A DNA stretch of 16,949 nucleotides from JBGSIZ01 sp041742255 (lineage in GTDB: Bacteria > Pseudomonadota > Alphaproteobacteria > Rhodobacterales > Rhodobacteraceae), in the NCBI GenBank assembly GCA_041742255.1, contig JBGSIZ010000133.1:1-16949 (forward strand), in the 5' to 3' direction. Position numbers and translations under genes: made by a program. Under the pieces are notes generated by a model. The model worked only from the letters and a program-made list of their open reading frames with translations. It did no database searches and was not told the DNA's origin. Positions 1 to 6,612 of this stretch are shown here, in pieces. The stretch's first letter is position 1, and every line of letters starts with the position of its first letter.

Positions 1-12
1 GCGCGCGCGCCT

Positions 13-477
13 CTAGGGTCGGGCTTGCGGCTGGGCGGCCGCCTGCAATCCCGCAAGGTCAATCTTGACCATGCCCAACATTGCCCGCATCACCGCCGCC
101 CCCTGCGGCCCGTTCATCAGGTCGAACATGGGGCGGGGCAGGATTTGCCAACTCACGCAAAACCGATCCTCGATCCAGCCACAGCGCATTTCGGTTCCAC
201 CATCCAGCAGCGCGGCCCACAGGCGGTCCACCTCGCCTTGGGTATCGACCATCACTTCGATCGACACTGCCGGGCTGAGTTTGTAATGTTGACCCCCATT
301 GATGGCGGTAAACCGCGCACCCTGCATTTCCCATTGCACGACAAAGGCGGCGTTTTGCCCCGATTGTCGTTGCACATGGGTGATCCGGGCATCGTCAAAC
401 AGCGAGACATAAAATGTCGCGGCCTCCTCTGCCTGCGTGTCGAACCACAGACAGGTTCTGATGGATGGGGCAGGCAT
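13..477 (-). CDS. VOC superfamily protein, PhnB-like (PF06983 type)
   Basis: The 154-residue product matches the PhnB-like / '3-demethylubiquinone 3-methyltransferase' branch of the glyoxalase-bleomycin resistance (VOC) fold. The N-terminal CLWFDTQAEEAATFYVSLF segment (residues 9-27) and the later motif CGWIEDRFCVSWQILP are hallmarks of this family, which is cytosolic and mostly of unknown substrate. Many relatives have DRFGVSWQ where this one has DRFCVSWQ, a conservative oddity. The ATG at 477 is preceded by a good GGAGG Shine-Dalgarno sequence (RBS) six bases upstream. The gene stands alone: eda, on the same strand, ends 184 bp upstream, and that gap carries a phased repeat. The family assignment is firm. 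The methyltransferase name is historical and should not be read as a function; the real substrate is unknown. Confidence 0.9.
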   Translation of the reverse strand: MPAPSIRTCLWFDTQAEEAATFYVSLFDDARITHVQRQSGQNAAFVVQWEMQGARFTAINGGQHYKLSPAVSIEVMVDTQGEVDRLWAALLDGGTEMRCGWIEDRFCVSWQILPRPMFDLMNGPQGAAVMRAMLGMVKIDLAGLQAAAQPQARP

Positions 478-661
478 GGCGGACCTCCGGTGGGGATGCG
501 TGCCATTTTGCGCCGGGGCGGGACGTCCGGCAATCCCGTTGCGCGGGTTGCCGACCAGAATTTACCATTTTTCCGGGGGCACCACACCGACCGGATACCG
601 ACGCAATACCGACGGGTTGGCCAGCGCCGCCCGGACCGTTCGGTGGGGGTGCGTTAACCCC
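478..661. other. Intergenic region between eda and the VOC gene
   Basis: This 184-bp stretch contains no convincing gene. It holds the phased repeat at 583-618, a GTTAAC site at 653-658 just after the eda stop, and presumably the promoter of the VOC gene. I could not pick a clear -35/-10 pair. A GC-rich hairpin around the eda stop lacks a T-run, so I do not call it a terminator. Confidence 0.5.
583..618 (-). repeat. 11-bp-phased tandem repeat, copy 1
   Basis: Read on the minus strand from 618, the sequence is three units at exact 11-bp spacing: CGTCGGTATTG, CGTCGGTATCC and GGTCGGTGTGG, preceded by AACC. The 25 bases at 594-618 match 24 of 25 with positions 6546-6570 on the plus strand. Spacing close to one helical turn puts all units on the same face of the DNA, as expected for repeated protein-binding sites. 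The function is unknown to me. Confidence 0.7.
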
Positions 662-1303
662 TCAGCGGGGCAGCCGTGCAGCCTGCGCCGCCAGTGCCGT
701 GATCGCGGCCCAATCGCGGGCGCGGACCAGATCATTGGGCGCGACCCAGCTGCCGCCCACGCACAATGTGTTGGACAAGTTCAGGTAATCATTGGCGTTT
801 TTTAGGCTAATGCCGCCAGTTGGGCAGAATTTGACCTGTGGCAACGGTGCGCCGATGGATTTCAGCGCGGGCGCGCCGCCATTCGCTTCTGCCGGGAAAA
901 ACTTCTGGACGGTATATCCACGCTCCAGCAACGCCATCACCTCGGACGACGTCGCCGCCCCCGGTAGCAAGGGTAAGTCATTGGATTCACACGCATCCAA
1001 CAGCCTGTCCGTGGCCCCCGGCGAAACCCCAAACGACGCGCCAGCCTTTTTGGCGGCCTCCACATCCTTGGACGTCAACAACGTGCCCGCCCCAACAACG
1101 CCACCCGGCACCTTGGCCATTTCGGCGATCACCTCAAGGGCAGCCGCGGTGCGCAGCGTCACCTCCAACGCAGGCAGACCACCCGCGATCAACGCCCGCG
1201 CCAACCCTTCGGCAAGGTCCGCATCGTCGACCACAAGAACCGGAATAACCGGGGCCAGATCGCAAACCTTGCGGGCGAGTTCAGAGGCGTGTTCGGGTGT
1301 CAT
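662..1303 (-). CDS. eda: 2-dehydro-3-deoxy-phosphogluconate (KDPG) aldolase
   Basis: This 213-residue class I aldolase splits KDPG into pyruvate and glyceraldehyde 3-phosphate, the last step of the Entner-Doudoroff pathway, in the cytosol. Visible family motifs are EVTLRT (catalytic Glu47), GAGTLLT (71-77), SPGATDRLL (94-102), LPGAATSSE (113-121), QKFFPAE with Schiff-base Lys134, and the phosphate-binding CPTGGISLKN (160-169). Length is typical of the family. The ATG at 1303 has an AAAGGA RBS. It lies 66 bp downstream of edd on the same strand and is almost certainly its operon partner. The gap between them carries an AT-rich perfect inverted repeat that could tune the relative expression of the two. 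Some aldolases of this family also cleave 4-hydroxy-2-oxoglutarate. Confidence 0.97.
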   Translation of the reverse strand: MTPEHASELARKVCDLAPVIPVLVVDDADLAEGLARALIAGGLPALEVTLRTAAALEVIAEMAKVPGGVVGAGTLLTSKDVEAAKKAGASFGVSPGATDRLLDACESNDLPLLPGAATSSEVMALLERGYTVQKFFPAEANGGAPALKSIGAPLPQVKFCPTGGISLKNANDYLNLSNTLCVGGSWVAPNDLVRARDWAAITALAAQAARLPR

Positions 1304-1369
1304 GGCAATTCATCCTTTGGTAACGTGTTCTACAAGTATATGATTTATATATACTTAATATGAAGTCTG
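1304..1369. other. edd-eda spacer with AT-rich inverted repeat
   Basis: In this 66-bp spacer the segment 1334-1356 is a perfect inverted repeat: arms AAGTATAT (1334-1341) and ATATACTT (1349-1356) with a 7-base spacer. It is almost pure A+T inside otherwise GC-rich DNA. In RNA it would be a weak hairpin between the edd stop and the eda RBS. It could be an mRNA processing or stability site, a protein-binding palindrome, or a relic. No T-run follows, so it is not a classical terminator. Confidence 0.6.
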
Positions 1370-3172
1370 TCAGACGACGACGGCGGCACCTTCGCTTGAT
1401 GGCCCAACCGAGCGGCGGAAAATCTCGAACAGTTCGCGACCCACGCCGTTGCCGTTCCCGGTCAAATCCGCCTGTGCCGGGGTGCGCCCGGTGAGGTCTG
1501 TGAGGCAGGTCAATGTGCCGTTGGCCGCATCCAGCCGCAGCATGTCCCCGTCCCGCAACAGCGCAATCGGCCCACCATTCGCGGCCTCGGGTGATAGGTG
1601 AATGGCGGCAGGCACCTTGCCCGACGCCCCCGACATCCGCCCGTCCGTGACCAACGCCACCCGCAAACCGCGGTCTTGCAATACTGACAAGGTCGGGGTC
1701 AGTGAATGGAGTTCCGGCATGCCATTTGATTTCGGCCCTTGAAACCGCACCACAACAATCGTGTCGGCAGTGAAGTCCCCGTTCTGAAACGCTTTTTTCA
1801 CGTCGTTCTGATCATGGAAAATACGCGCCGGGGCCTCGATAATGTGCCGTTCGGGGGCCACGGCAGAGATTTTAATGACTGCCCGGCCTATGTTGCCTGT
1901 CAGTTGCACCAGCCCGCCTTGGGGCAAAAACGGGTCGTTTGCGGGGCGCAGTATCTTGTCATTGAGCGTTTCGGCAGGGCCATCGCGATAAGACAGGGCA
2001 CCGTCCCGGAATTCCGGTTCTTGCGTGTAATGGGCCAACCCGGCCCCCGCGACCGTCTTTACATCTTCATGCAACAGACCCGCGTCGAGCAAATTCCGGA
2101 TCATGTATTGCAACCCGCCTGCCGCGTGAAAATGGTTCACGTCGGCCAGCCCGTTCGGATACACTTTTGCCATCAGTGGCGTGGCCGCCGAGATGTCGGA
2201 AAAGTCCTGCAAATCCAAAATGATACCCGCTGCACGCGCCATCGCGGGCAGGTGCAGCACAAGGTTGGTGGACCCGCCCGTGGCCATCAGACCAACCAGC
2301 CCGTTCACAAATGCCTTTTCATCCAGAATGTCGCAAACGGGGGTGTAGTTGTTGCCCAGCGCCGTGATTTCCAACGCCCGCTGTGTCGCCGCCGTCGTCA
2401 ACGCCTCACGCAACGGGGTGCCGGGGGTCACAAACGATGCACCGGGCAGGTGCAAGCCCATGAATTCCATCAACATTTGGTTGGTATTTGCGGTGCCGTA
2501 AAAGGTGCAGGTGCCCGGCCCGTGATAGCTCGCCATTTCGGCCGCCATCAGCTTGTCCCGCCCAACTTCGCCAGTGGCGAATTGTTGCCGAACCTTGGAT
2601 TTTTCGTCGTTCGGAATGCCGCTCGTCATCGGTCCGGCGGGCACGAAGATTCCAGGAATATAGCCAAACGTGGCCGCTGCAATCACAAGGCCCGGCACGA
2701 TTTTGTCGCAAACGCCCAGATAAATTGCGCTGTCAAACACGTTGTGTGACAAGGCGACCCCAGCCGCGAGCGCGATCACGTCGCGCGAAAACAGGGACAA
2801 TTCCATGCCCGTCTGGCCTTGTGTCACGCCGTCACACATCGCCGGAACTCCGCCTGCGACCTGTGCCGTGCCACCCGCCTCGCGGGCTGCTGCCCGGATC
2901 AAATCGGGATAGAGTTCAAAGGGTTGGTGCGCGGACAACATGTCATTGTAGGACGTCACGATCCCGATATTCGGGGCCTTGGCCGCGACCAGAGCATCCT
3001 TGTCCGCGCCCATGGCCGCATAGGCGTGGGCCTGATTGCCGCAGGTCAAATGCGCCCGGCGGGGACCGTCCGCGGCTGCCCGCGCCATCCGTTCAAGGTA
3101 GAGGCCGCGTGTGTCTTGGCTGCGCGCACGAATGCGGTCCGTTACGGCGGCGATGGTCGGGTGAAGCGGCAT
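1370..3172 (-). CDS. edd: Phosphogluconate dehydratase
   Basis: The 600-residue product belongs to the IlvD/Edd Fe-S dehydratase family and converts 6-phosphogluconate to KDPG, the committing step of the Entner-Doudoroff pathway. Length is full. Conserved cysteines sit in the family motifs AMCDGVTQGQTGMELS (Cys113), GVCDKIVPG (Cys155) and GTCTFYGTANTNQM (Cys222); in this family such cysteines hold the [4Fe-4S] cluster that acts as Lewis acid. The C-terminal half has VTDGRMSGASGKVPAAIHLSPEA, typical of the swivelling domain. The ATG at 3172 follows a strong AGGAGG RBS five to six bases upstream. It is first in an edd-eda operon; zwf, pgl and pgi, often linked in Rhodobacterales, are not in the window. 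A LacI-type palindrome upstream suggests sugar-responsive repression. Confidence 0.98.
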   Translation of the reverse strand: MPLHPTIAAVTDRIRARSQDTRGLYLERMARAAADGPRRAHLTCGNQAHAYAAMGADKDALVAAKAPNIGIVTSYNDMLSAHQPFELYPDLIRAAAREAGGTAQVAGGVPAMCDGVTQGQTGMELSLFSRDVIALAAGVALSHNVFDSAIYLGVCDKIVPGLVIAAATFGYIPGIFVPAGPMTSGIPNDEKSKVRQQFATGEVGRDKLMAAEMASYHGPGTCTFYGTANTNQMLMEFMGLHLPGASFVTPGTPLREALTTAATQRALEITALGNNYTPVCDILDEKAFVNGLVGLMATGGSTNLVLHLPAMARAAGIILDLQDFSDISAATPLMAKVYPNGLADVNHFHAAGGLQYMIRNLLDAGLLHEDVKTVAGAGLAHYTQEPEFRDGALSYRDGPAETLNDKILRPANDPFLPQGGLVQLTGNIGRAVIKISAVAPERHIIEAPARIFHDQNDVKKAFQNGDFTADTIVVVRFQGPKSNGMPELHSLTPTLSVLQDRGLRVALVTDGRMSGASGKVPAAIHLSPEAANGGPIALLRDGDMLRLDAANGTLTCLTDLTGRTPAQADLTGNGNGVGRELFEIFRRSVGPSSEGAAVVV

Positions 3173-3199
3173 TGTGGCCTCCTGCGTGCGAGTCTGGCC

Positions 3200-3228
3200 C
3201 CTTTACCATGGATCGTTAGCGCTAACAA
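3200..3228 (-). promoter_or_regulatory. Candidate edd-eda promoter
   Basis: On the minus strand TTGTTA (3228-3223) and TAAAGG (3205-3200) are separated by 17 bases, a sigma-70-like arrangement with imperfect hexamers. Transcription would start near 3193, leaving a short leader with the AGGAGG RBS. The palindrome at 3215-3226 overlaps the -35 and spacer, a position suited to repression. This is a by-eye prediction. Confidence 0.4.
3215..3226. promoter_or_regulatory. LacI-family-type operator GTTAGCGCTAAC
   Basis: GTTAGCGCTAAC is a perfect 12-bp palindrome with a central CG step, the classic shape of LacI/GalR-family operators. It sits 43 bp upstream of the edd start codon and overlaps the candidate promoter. 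LacI-type regulators of sugar use commonly control Entner-Doudoroff genes in alphaproteobacteria. The regulator itself is not in the window, so its identity and effector are unknown. Confidence 0.65.
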
Positions 3229-3356
3229 CATCGGGCGCGCTGCGCGGTGTCGATGCAAATTTCGTTAAATTGTTCGGGTTCAGACACATTCTCGCCCCTT
3301 TCAAGGTCGAAATTAAAGCCAAGCGACCCAATGAGGTCCGCAATCGGAGGCTCGAA

Positions 3357-3995
3357 ATGACCCTGTTTAAATTTGCCGCACTTGCCATTCTGGCCTTGAG
3401 TGTGTCGGCCTGTGCGACCGTCGAAACCGCGACCCGGAACGCCCCGCTTGATGCGCCGCTGGCGGGTGCGCCAACGACGGTTGAGCGGTCCTATGCGGTT
3501 CAGGATGTCCGCGTGTCGGTGCCGCCATCGCTCCGGGTGTCAGAACGCAACGGATACTATCCGATGACCGATATCGTATGGCGGGGTGATCCGATTGGCG
3601 ACCGTCACGGCCAGATCGCCGCGATTTTTGAAACAGCTGCCGCCCGCGATGCGGAAACATTGCAGGGCGCGGTCCCGGTTGTGGCCGATGTCGAGTTGCA
3701 GCGGTTCCACGGTGTGACCGAACGGACGCGGTATTCGGTCGGTGGTGTCTATTCCATCGAATTCATTCTGACAGTGCGCGATGCGGTCACCGGTGCCATC
3801 ATCGAGGGCCCCCGCGCGGTCAAGGCCGACCTGCCTGCGCCCGGTGGCATGGCCGCCATCCTTGCCGATCAGCGCGGGCAGACCGAGAAAGTGCGGGTCA
3901 CGGATCACCTTGCCTATGTGCTGCGCCGTGAACTGGGACCGCGCGTGGGGCCTGTTGCCCCGACATTGTCCCCGACGTTGGTGGCGTCCCGCTAA
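3357..3995 (+). CDS. Putative lipoprotein, DUF6778-like
   Basis: The 212-residue product begins MTLFKFAALAILALSVSAC, a signal peptide ending in a lipobox (VSAC, Cys19), so it should be exported and lipid-anchored. The mature part has mixed beta-rich character, including SVGGVYSIEFILTVRDAVTG, and resembles the small Rhodobacteraceae lipoprotein family I know as DUF6778; that name is from memory and less certain than the lipoprotein call. An upstream in-frame extension to 3174 exists, but the ATG at 3357 has a CGGAGG RBS six bases away and gives a clean signal peptide. It is divergent from edd and lies 40 bp ahead of the rRNA methyltransferase gene, with which it may be co-transcribed. No function is known. 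Confidence 0.8.
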   Translation: MTLFKFAALAILALSVSACATVETATRNAPLDAPLAGAPTTVERSYAVQDVRVSVPPSLRVSERNGYYPMTDIVWRGDPIGDRHGQIAAIFETAAARDAETLQGAVPVVADVELQRFHGVTERTRYSVGGVYSIEFILTVRDAVTGAIIEGPRAVKADLPAPGGMAAILADQRGQTEKVRVTDHLAYVLRRELGPRVGPVAPTLSPTLVASR

Positions 3996-4035
3996 GGGAC
4001 TTTCGGCCCACATCATTTCGGGATAGGAGGGCGCC

Positions 4036-5232
4036 ATGCAACAGTCCCCCTATCCCACCGTCCGTCTTTTGCCCAAAACAGATGCGCGCCCGATCCGTCA
4101 TGGCGCGCCTTGGGTTTTTTCCAATGAATTGGTCGTAGATCGCCGCACCAAGGGGTTGCCGCCTGGGGCCATTGCTCTGCTGGAGGACGGCGAACATCAG
4201 CCGTTAGGGATTGTCGCCGTCAATCCGGTGTCCAAGATCATTTGCCGGATGCTGGACCGTGACCCCGCCGCCGTCATTGACGAGGCGTGGTTTGCCGCCC
4301 GCCTGACCAAGGCGCTGGCCCATCGTGCGCGGCTGTATCCCGAACCATTTTACCGGTTGATCCATGCCGAGGCCGACGGATTGCCCGGTGTCGTCATCGA
4401 CCGTTTCGGCATCGTTGCGGTGGTGCAACCAAATGCCGCCTGGGCGGATGTATTGATCGTGCCGCTGGTGGCCGCTTTGCAGGCGGTGACAGGCGTTGAG
4501 ACGGTGATCCTGAACGCCACGGGGCGCGCCCGAGCGCTGGAGGGATTGTCAGAGGAAACGAAGGTTATTCAAGGCGTTGCGCCAATAGGCGCAATGCCTG
4601 TCCCGATGAACGGCGCCATCTATATGGCGGATGTGATGGGTGGCCAGAAAACCGGGCTGTTTTATGACCAACGCCCGAATCACGCCTTTGCCGCGACGCT
4701 GGCAAAGGGTGCGCGGGTGTTGGATGTGTTCAGCCATGTCGGCGGCTTTGCGCTGGCGTGTCTGGCGCAAAGGGCCGCAACGGCGGTTGCTGTGGACGGG
4801 TCTGCGCCCGCGTTGTCGTTGGCCGTGTCTGGCGCACAGGCCATGGGTGCGGGCGATCGGTTTACGACCCGGCAAGGGGATGCGTTCGAAGTGATGGCAG
4901 CCTTGGCCGCCGAGGGGCAGACGTTTGACGTCGTGATCTGCGATCCACCTGCCTTTGCGCCTAACAAGCAATCGTTGGAAGCGGGTGCCCGGGCCTATGA
5001 ACGTGTCGCCCGGTTGGCCGCCCATCTGGTGGCTGATGGTGGGTATCTGGGTTTGTGTTCTTGTTCCCATGCCGTTGATTTGCAACGCTTTCGCACCGCC
5101 TGTTCCCGAGGGATCGGGCGGGCAGGGCGGCAAGGGCAGATGATCTATACCGGGTTTGCCGGGCCGGACCACCCGCAGATGCCGCAATTGGCCGAGAGTG
5201 GCTATCTGAAGTCCGTATTTTATCGCCTATGA
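4036..5232 (+). CDS. Class I SAM-dependent rRNA methyltransferase, RlmI-like (COG1092)
   Basis: The 398-residue protein has an N-terminal PUA-type RNA-binding region (about 8-80) and a C-terminal Rossmann methyltransferase domain. Motif I is VLDVFSHVGGFAL (228-240), with an acidic residue at VAVDGS (251-256); motif IV is ICDPPAF (301-307), and the SCS stretch at 342-344 contains the presumed catalytic Cys343. This layout matches RlmI, which makes m5C1962 in E. coli 23S rRNA, and length agrees. The exact target base in this organism is inferred, so no symbol is given. The ATG at 4036 follows AGGAGG five bases upstream. Its TGA overlaps the ATG of the PIN gene (ATGA), implying translational coupling. 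Confidence 0.9.
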   Translation: MQQSPYPTVRLLPKTDARPIRHGAPWVFSNELVVDRRTKGLPPGAIALLEDGEHQPLGIVAVNPVSKIICRMLDRDPAAVIDEAWFAARLTKALAHRARLYPEPFYRLIHAEADGLPGVVIDRFGIVAVVQPNAAWADVLIVPLVAALQAVTGVETVILNATGRARALEGLSEETKVIQGVAPIGAMPVPMNGAIYMADVMGGQKTGLFYDQRPNHAFAATLAKGARVLDVFSHVGGFALACLAQRAATAVAVDGSAPALSLAVSGAQAMGAGDRFTTRQGDAFEVMAALAAEGQTFDVVICDPPAFAPNKQSLEAGARAYERVARLAAHLVADGGYLGLCSCSHAVDLQRFRTACSRGIGRAGRQGQMIYTGFAGPDHPQMPQLAESGYLKSVFYRL

Positions 5233-5777
5233 GGGTCCTGATCGACGCCTGCGTGCTGTTCCCGACTGTGATGCGCGAGATCGTTTTGGGGGTTGCGGCA
5301 CAGGGCGGTTTTGAGCCGCGGTGGTCTGAGCGGATACTCGAGGAATGGGCGCGGGCCACGGCGAAACTGGGACCGGGGGCCGAGATTCAGGCGCGCGGCG
5401 AAGTGGCGCAGGTTAAGGCAAGGTTTCCGGGCGCTGTCGTCCCCGTTCATGCCGGGTTGGAAGCGCGGTTGTGGTTGCCGGACCCTGCCGATGTGCATGT
5501 TATGGCGGCGGCCATTTCGGGGTCGTGTGATGTGATCCTGACCACCAATGCCAAGGATTTTCCAAGAAACATATTGGAAGAAGAAGGGCTTGCGCGGATC
5601 GACCCGGATGGGTTCCTGTATGATCTGTGGCTGTCACATCCCGAAATGGTAGAAGCCGCCGCATTAGCTGTTTTGGCTGAGGCGCGCCGATTGTCGGGCG
5701 AGCCGTGGTCCATGCGGGCGTTGTGCAAAAAGGCCCGGTTGCCCAAGACGGGCAAGGCCATGCAACACCTGATCTAG
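5229..5777 (+). CDS. PIN-domain protein (RSP_2648-type family)
   Basis: The 182-residue product starts MRVLIDACVLFP, a PIN-fold first strand with acidic Asp6. Further candidate metal-binding acids are Glu38/Glu39, Asp85/Asp88 in LPDPADVHVMAAA, and Asp110 in LTTNAKDFP. PIN domains are Mg2+-dependent ribonucleases. The family resembles the Rhodobacterales group I recall as RSP_2648. It has a C-terminal extension (about 125-182) and no antitoxin gene beside it, which argues against a classical VapC toxin. The start codon overlaps the methyltransferase stop (ATGA), so the pair may act together in RNA metabolism; that is inference. Its 3' end overlaps the M48 gene tail-to-tail within CTAG. Confidence 0.85.
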   Translation: MRVLIDACVLFPTVMREIVLGVAAQGGFEPRWSERILEEWARATAKLGPGAEIQARGEVAQVKARFPGAVVPVHAGLEARLWLPDPADVHVMAAAISGSCDVILTTNAKDFPRNILEEEGLARIDPDGFLYDLWLSHPEMVEAAALAVLAEARRLSGEPWSMRALCKKARLPKTGKAMQHLI

Positions 5778-6454
5778 GTGTTCCAGCGGGCCTCGTTCGC
5801 CTCGATTGCCGCGATGCGGTCGGCGGTTTTGGGGTGTGACATCAACCAAGCGGGTGCGGCACCTTTGGCCCCGGTCAGCGTTTCCAGCTTGGAAAACAAG
5901 GACTTTTGCGCGGCTGTCCCCAACCCGGCCTTGGTCATGAGGGCCGAGGCGTAGGCGTCGGCCTCGTATTCGTCGGTGCGGCTGAGGCGGGCCATGAGGA
6001 GCGACATTGCGGCGTTCGCGATGACCACCCCCAGACCGGGCAGGAAACGATTGAGAAACAAAGCCAGCGCCGTGCGCAGCGCATTTTGCCCGGTAAAATC
6101 GATCATCCGGCGTCGAGTGTGCCCCAAGGCGACGTGGCCGAGTTCGTGGGCGATGACGCTGCCCATTTCTTCGGCGGAGACTTCTCCGGCCTTGAATTTG
6201 TTATAGAATCCCCGGGTGATGAAGATGCGGCCATCGGGGGCTGCGAGGCCGTTGATGGGGTCAATTTCATAGATGTGCACCTTGATTCGCGGCAGGTCGA
6301 GGGCGGCGGCCAAACGGTCTGTCACCTTTTTCAACACCGGGTCCGCGAGTTCGGTTGATTTCTGGTCCAGTTCGGCCCGCAGCCGCCAGACAGAAAATCG
6401 ATACATCACAAGGCCATAGACCAGCGCGAGGAGGAGGGGCGTGAGTTTCAACAT
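5774..6454 (-). CDS. M48 family zinc metalloprotease
   Basis: The 226-residue protein has an N-terminal hydrophobic segment (about 3-18) that acts as a membrane anchor or uncleaved signal, then an M48 peptidase domain. The zinc motif is HELGH (103-107), and the likely third ligand is Glu164 in EADAYA. A second hydrophobic stretch lies near 139-154. It is a compact single-domain form, shorter than HtpX or BepA-like proteins and without TPRs. M48 enzymes degrade or mature envelope proteins. A perfect hairpin (6455-6470) abuts the start codon and includes the only RBS-like GGGG. The gene lies 158 bp downstream of the VWA gene on the same strand and may be separately expressed. Confidence 0.93.
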   Translation of the reverse strand: MLKLTPLLLALVYGLVMYRFSVWRLRAELDQKSTELADPVLKKVTDRLAAALDLPRIKVHIYEIDPINGLAAPDGRIFITRGFYNKFKAGEVSAEEMGSVIAHELGHVALGHTRRRMIDFTGQNALRTALALFLNRFLPGLGVVIANAAMSLLMARLSRTDEYEADAYASALMTKAGLGTAAQKSLFSKLETLTGAKGAAPAWLMSHPKTADRIAAIEANEARWNT

Positions 6455-6470
6455 GCCCCAGATATGGGGC
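6455..6470 (-). promoter_or_regulatory. Hairpin abutting the M48 start codon
   Basis: On the minus strand GCCCCA-TATC-TGGGGC is a perfect 6-bp stem with a 4-base loop and ends directly before the ATG at 6454. The 3' arm contains the only G-rich RBS candidate, so folding would hide it. This suggests translational control, but no experiment is implied. Confidence 0.5.
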
Positions 6471-6545
6471 GGGGCAGGTGTTGCGGCAAGTGCGGCATCG
6501 CGTGCCCGTTAACCCTGCAGCAGACCCTGAAAATGCCCCTGTGAT

Positions 6546-6580
6546 AACCCGTCGGTATTCCGTCGGTATCGCGGCGGTAA
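6546..6580 (+). repeat. 11-bp-phased tandem repeat, copy 2
   Basis: After AACC at 6546, three 11-base units follow: CGTCGGTATTC, CGTCGGTATCG and CGGCGGTAAGG. Positions 6546-6570 match copy 1 (594-618, minus strand) in 24 of 25 bases. GTTAAC sites lie on both sides, at 6508-6513 and 6612-6617. It sits between the VWA and M48 genes, 43 bp past the VWA stop, in the opposite relative orientation to copy 1. Confidence 0.7.
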
Positions 6581-6612
6581 GGACGCACCGAAATGCAGGC
6601 CGCCAAATGAGG

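Noticed and set aside
1..10. GC dinucleotide run at the window start
   Set aside because: Five repeats in GC-rich intergenic DNA cut by the window edge; nothing further can be said.
1739..2749. 336-codon plus-strand open frame inside edd
   Set aside because: Antisense to a clear phosphogluconate dehydratase; no family motifs.
3719..3755. CGGTATTCGGTCGGTGG resembling the phased repeat
   Set aside because: It lies in the lipoprotein coding sequence, codes for a sensible peptide and does not keep the 11-bp phasing.
5229..5777. VapC-type toxin of a toxin-antitoxin pair
   Set aside because: No small antitoxin gene precedes it; the upstream gene is a full rRNA methyltransferase, and the protein is longer than usual VapC.
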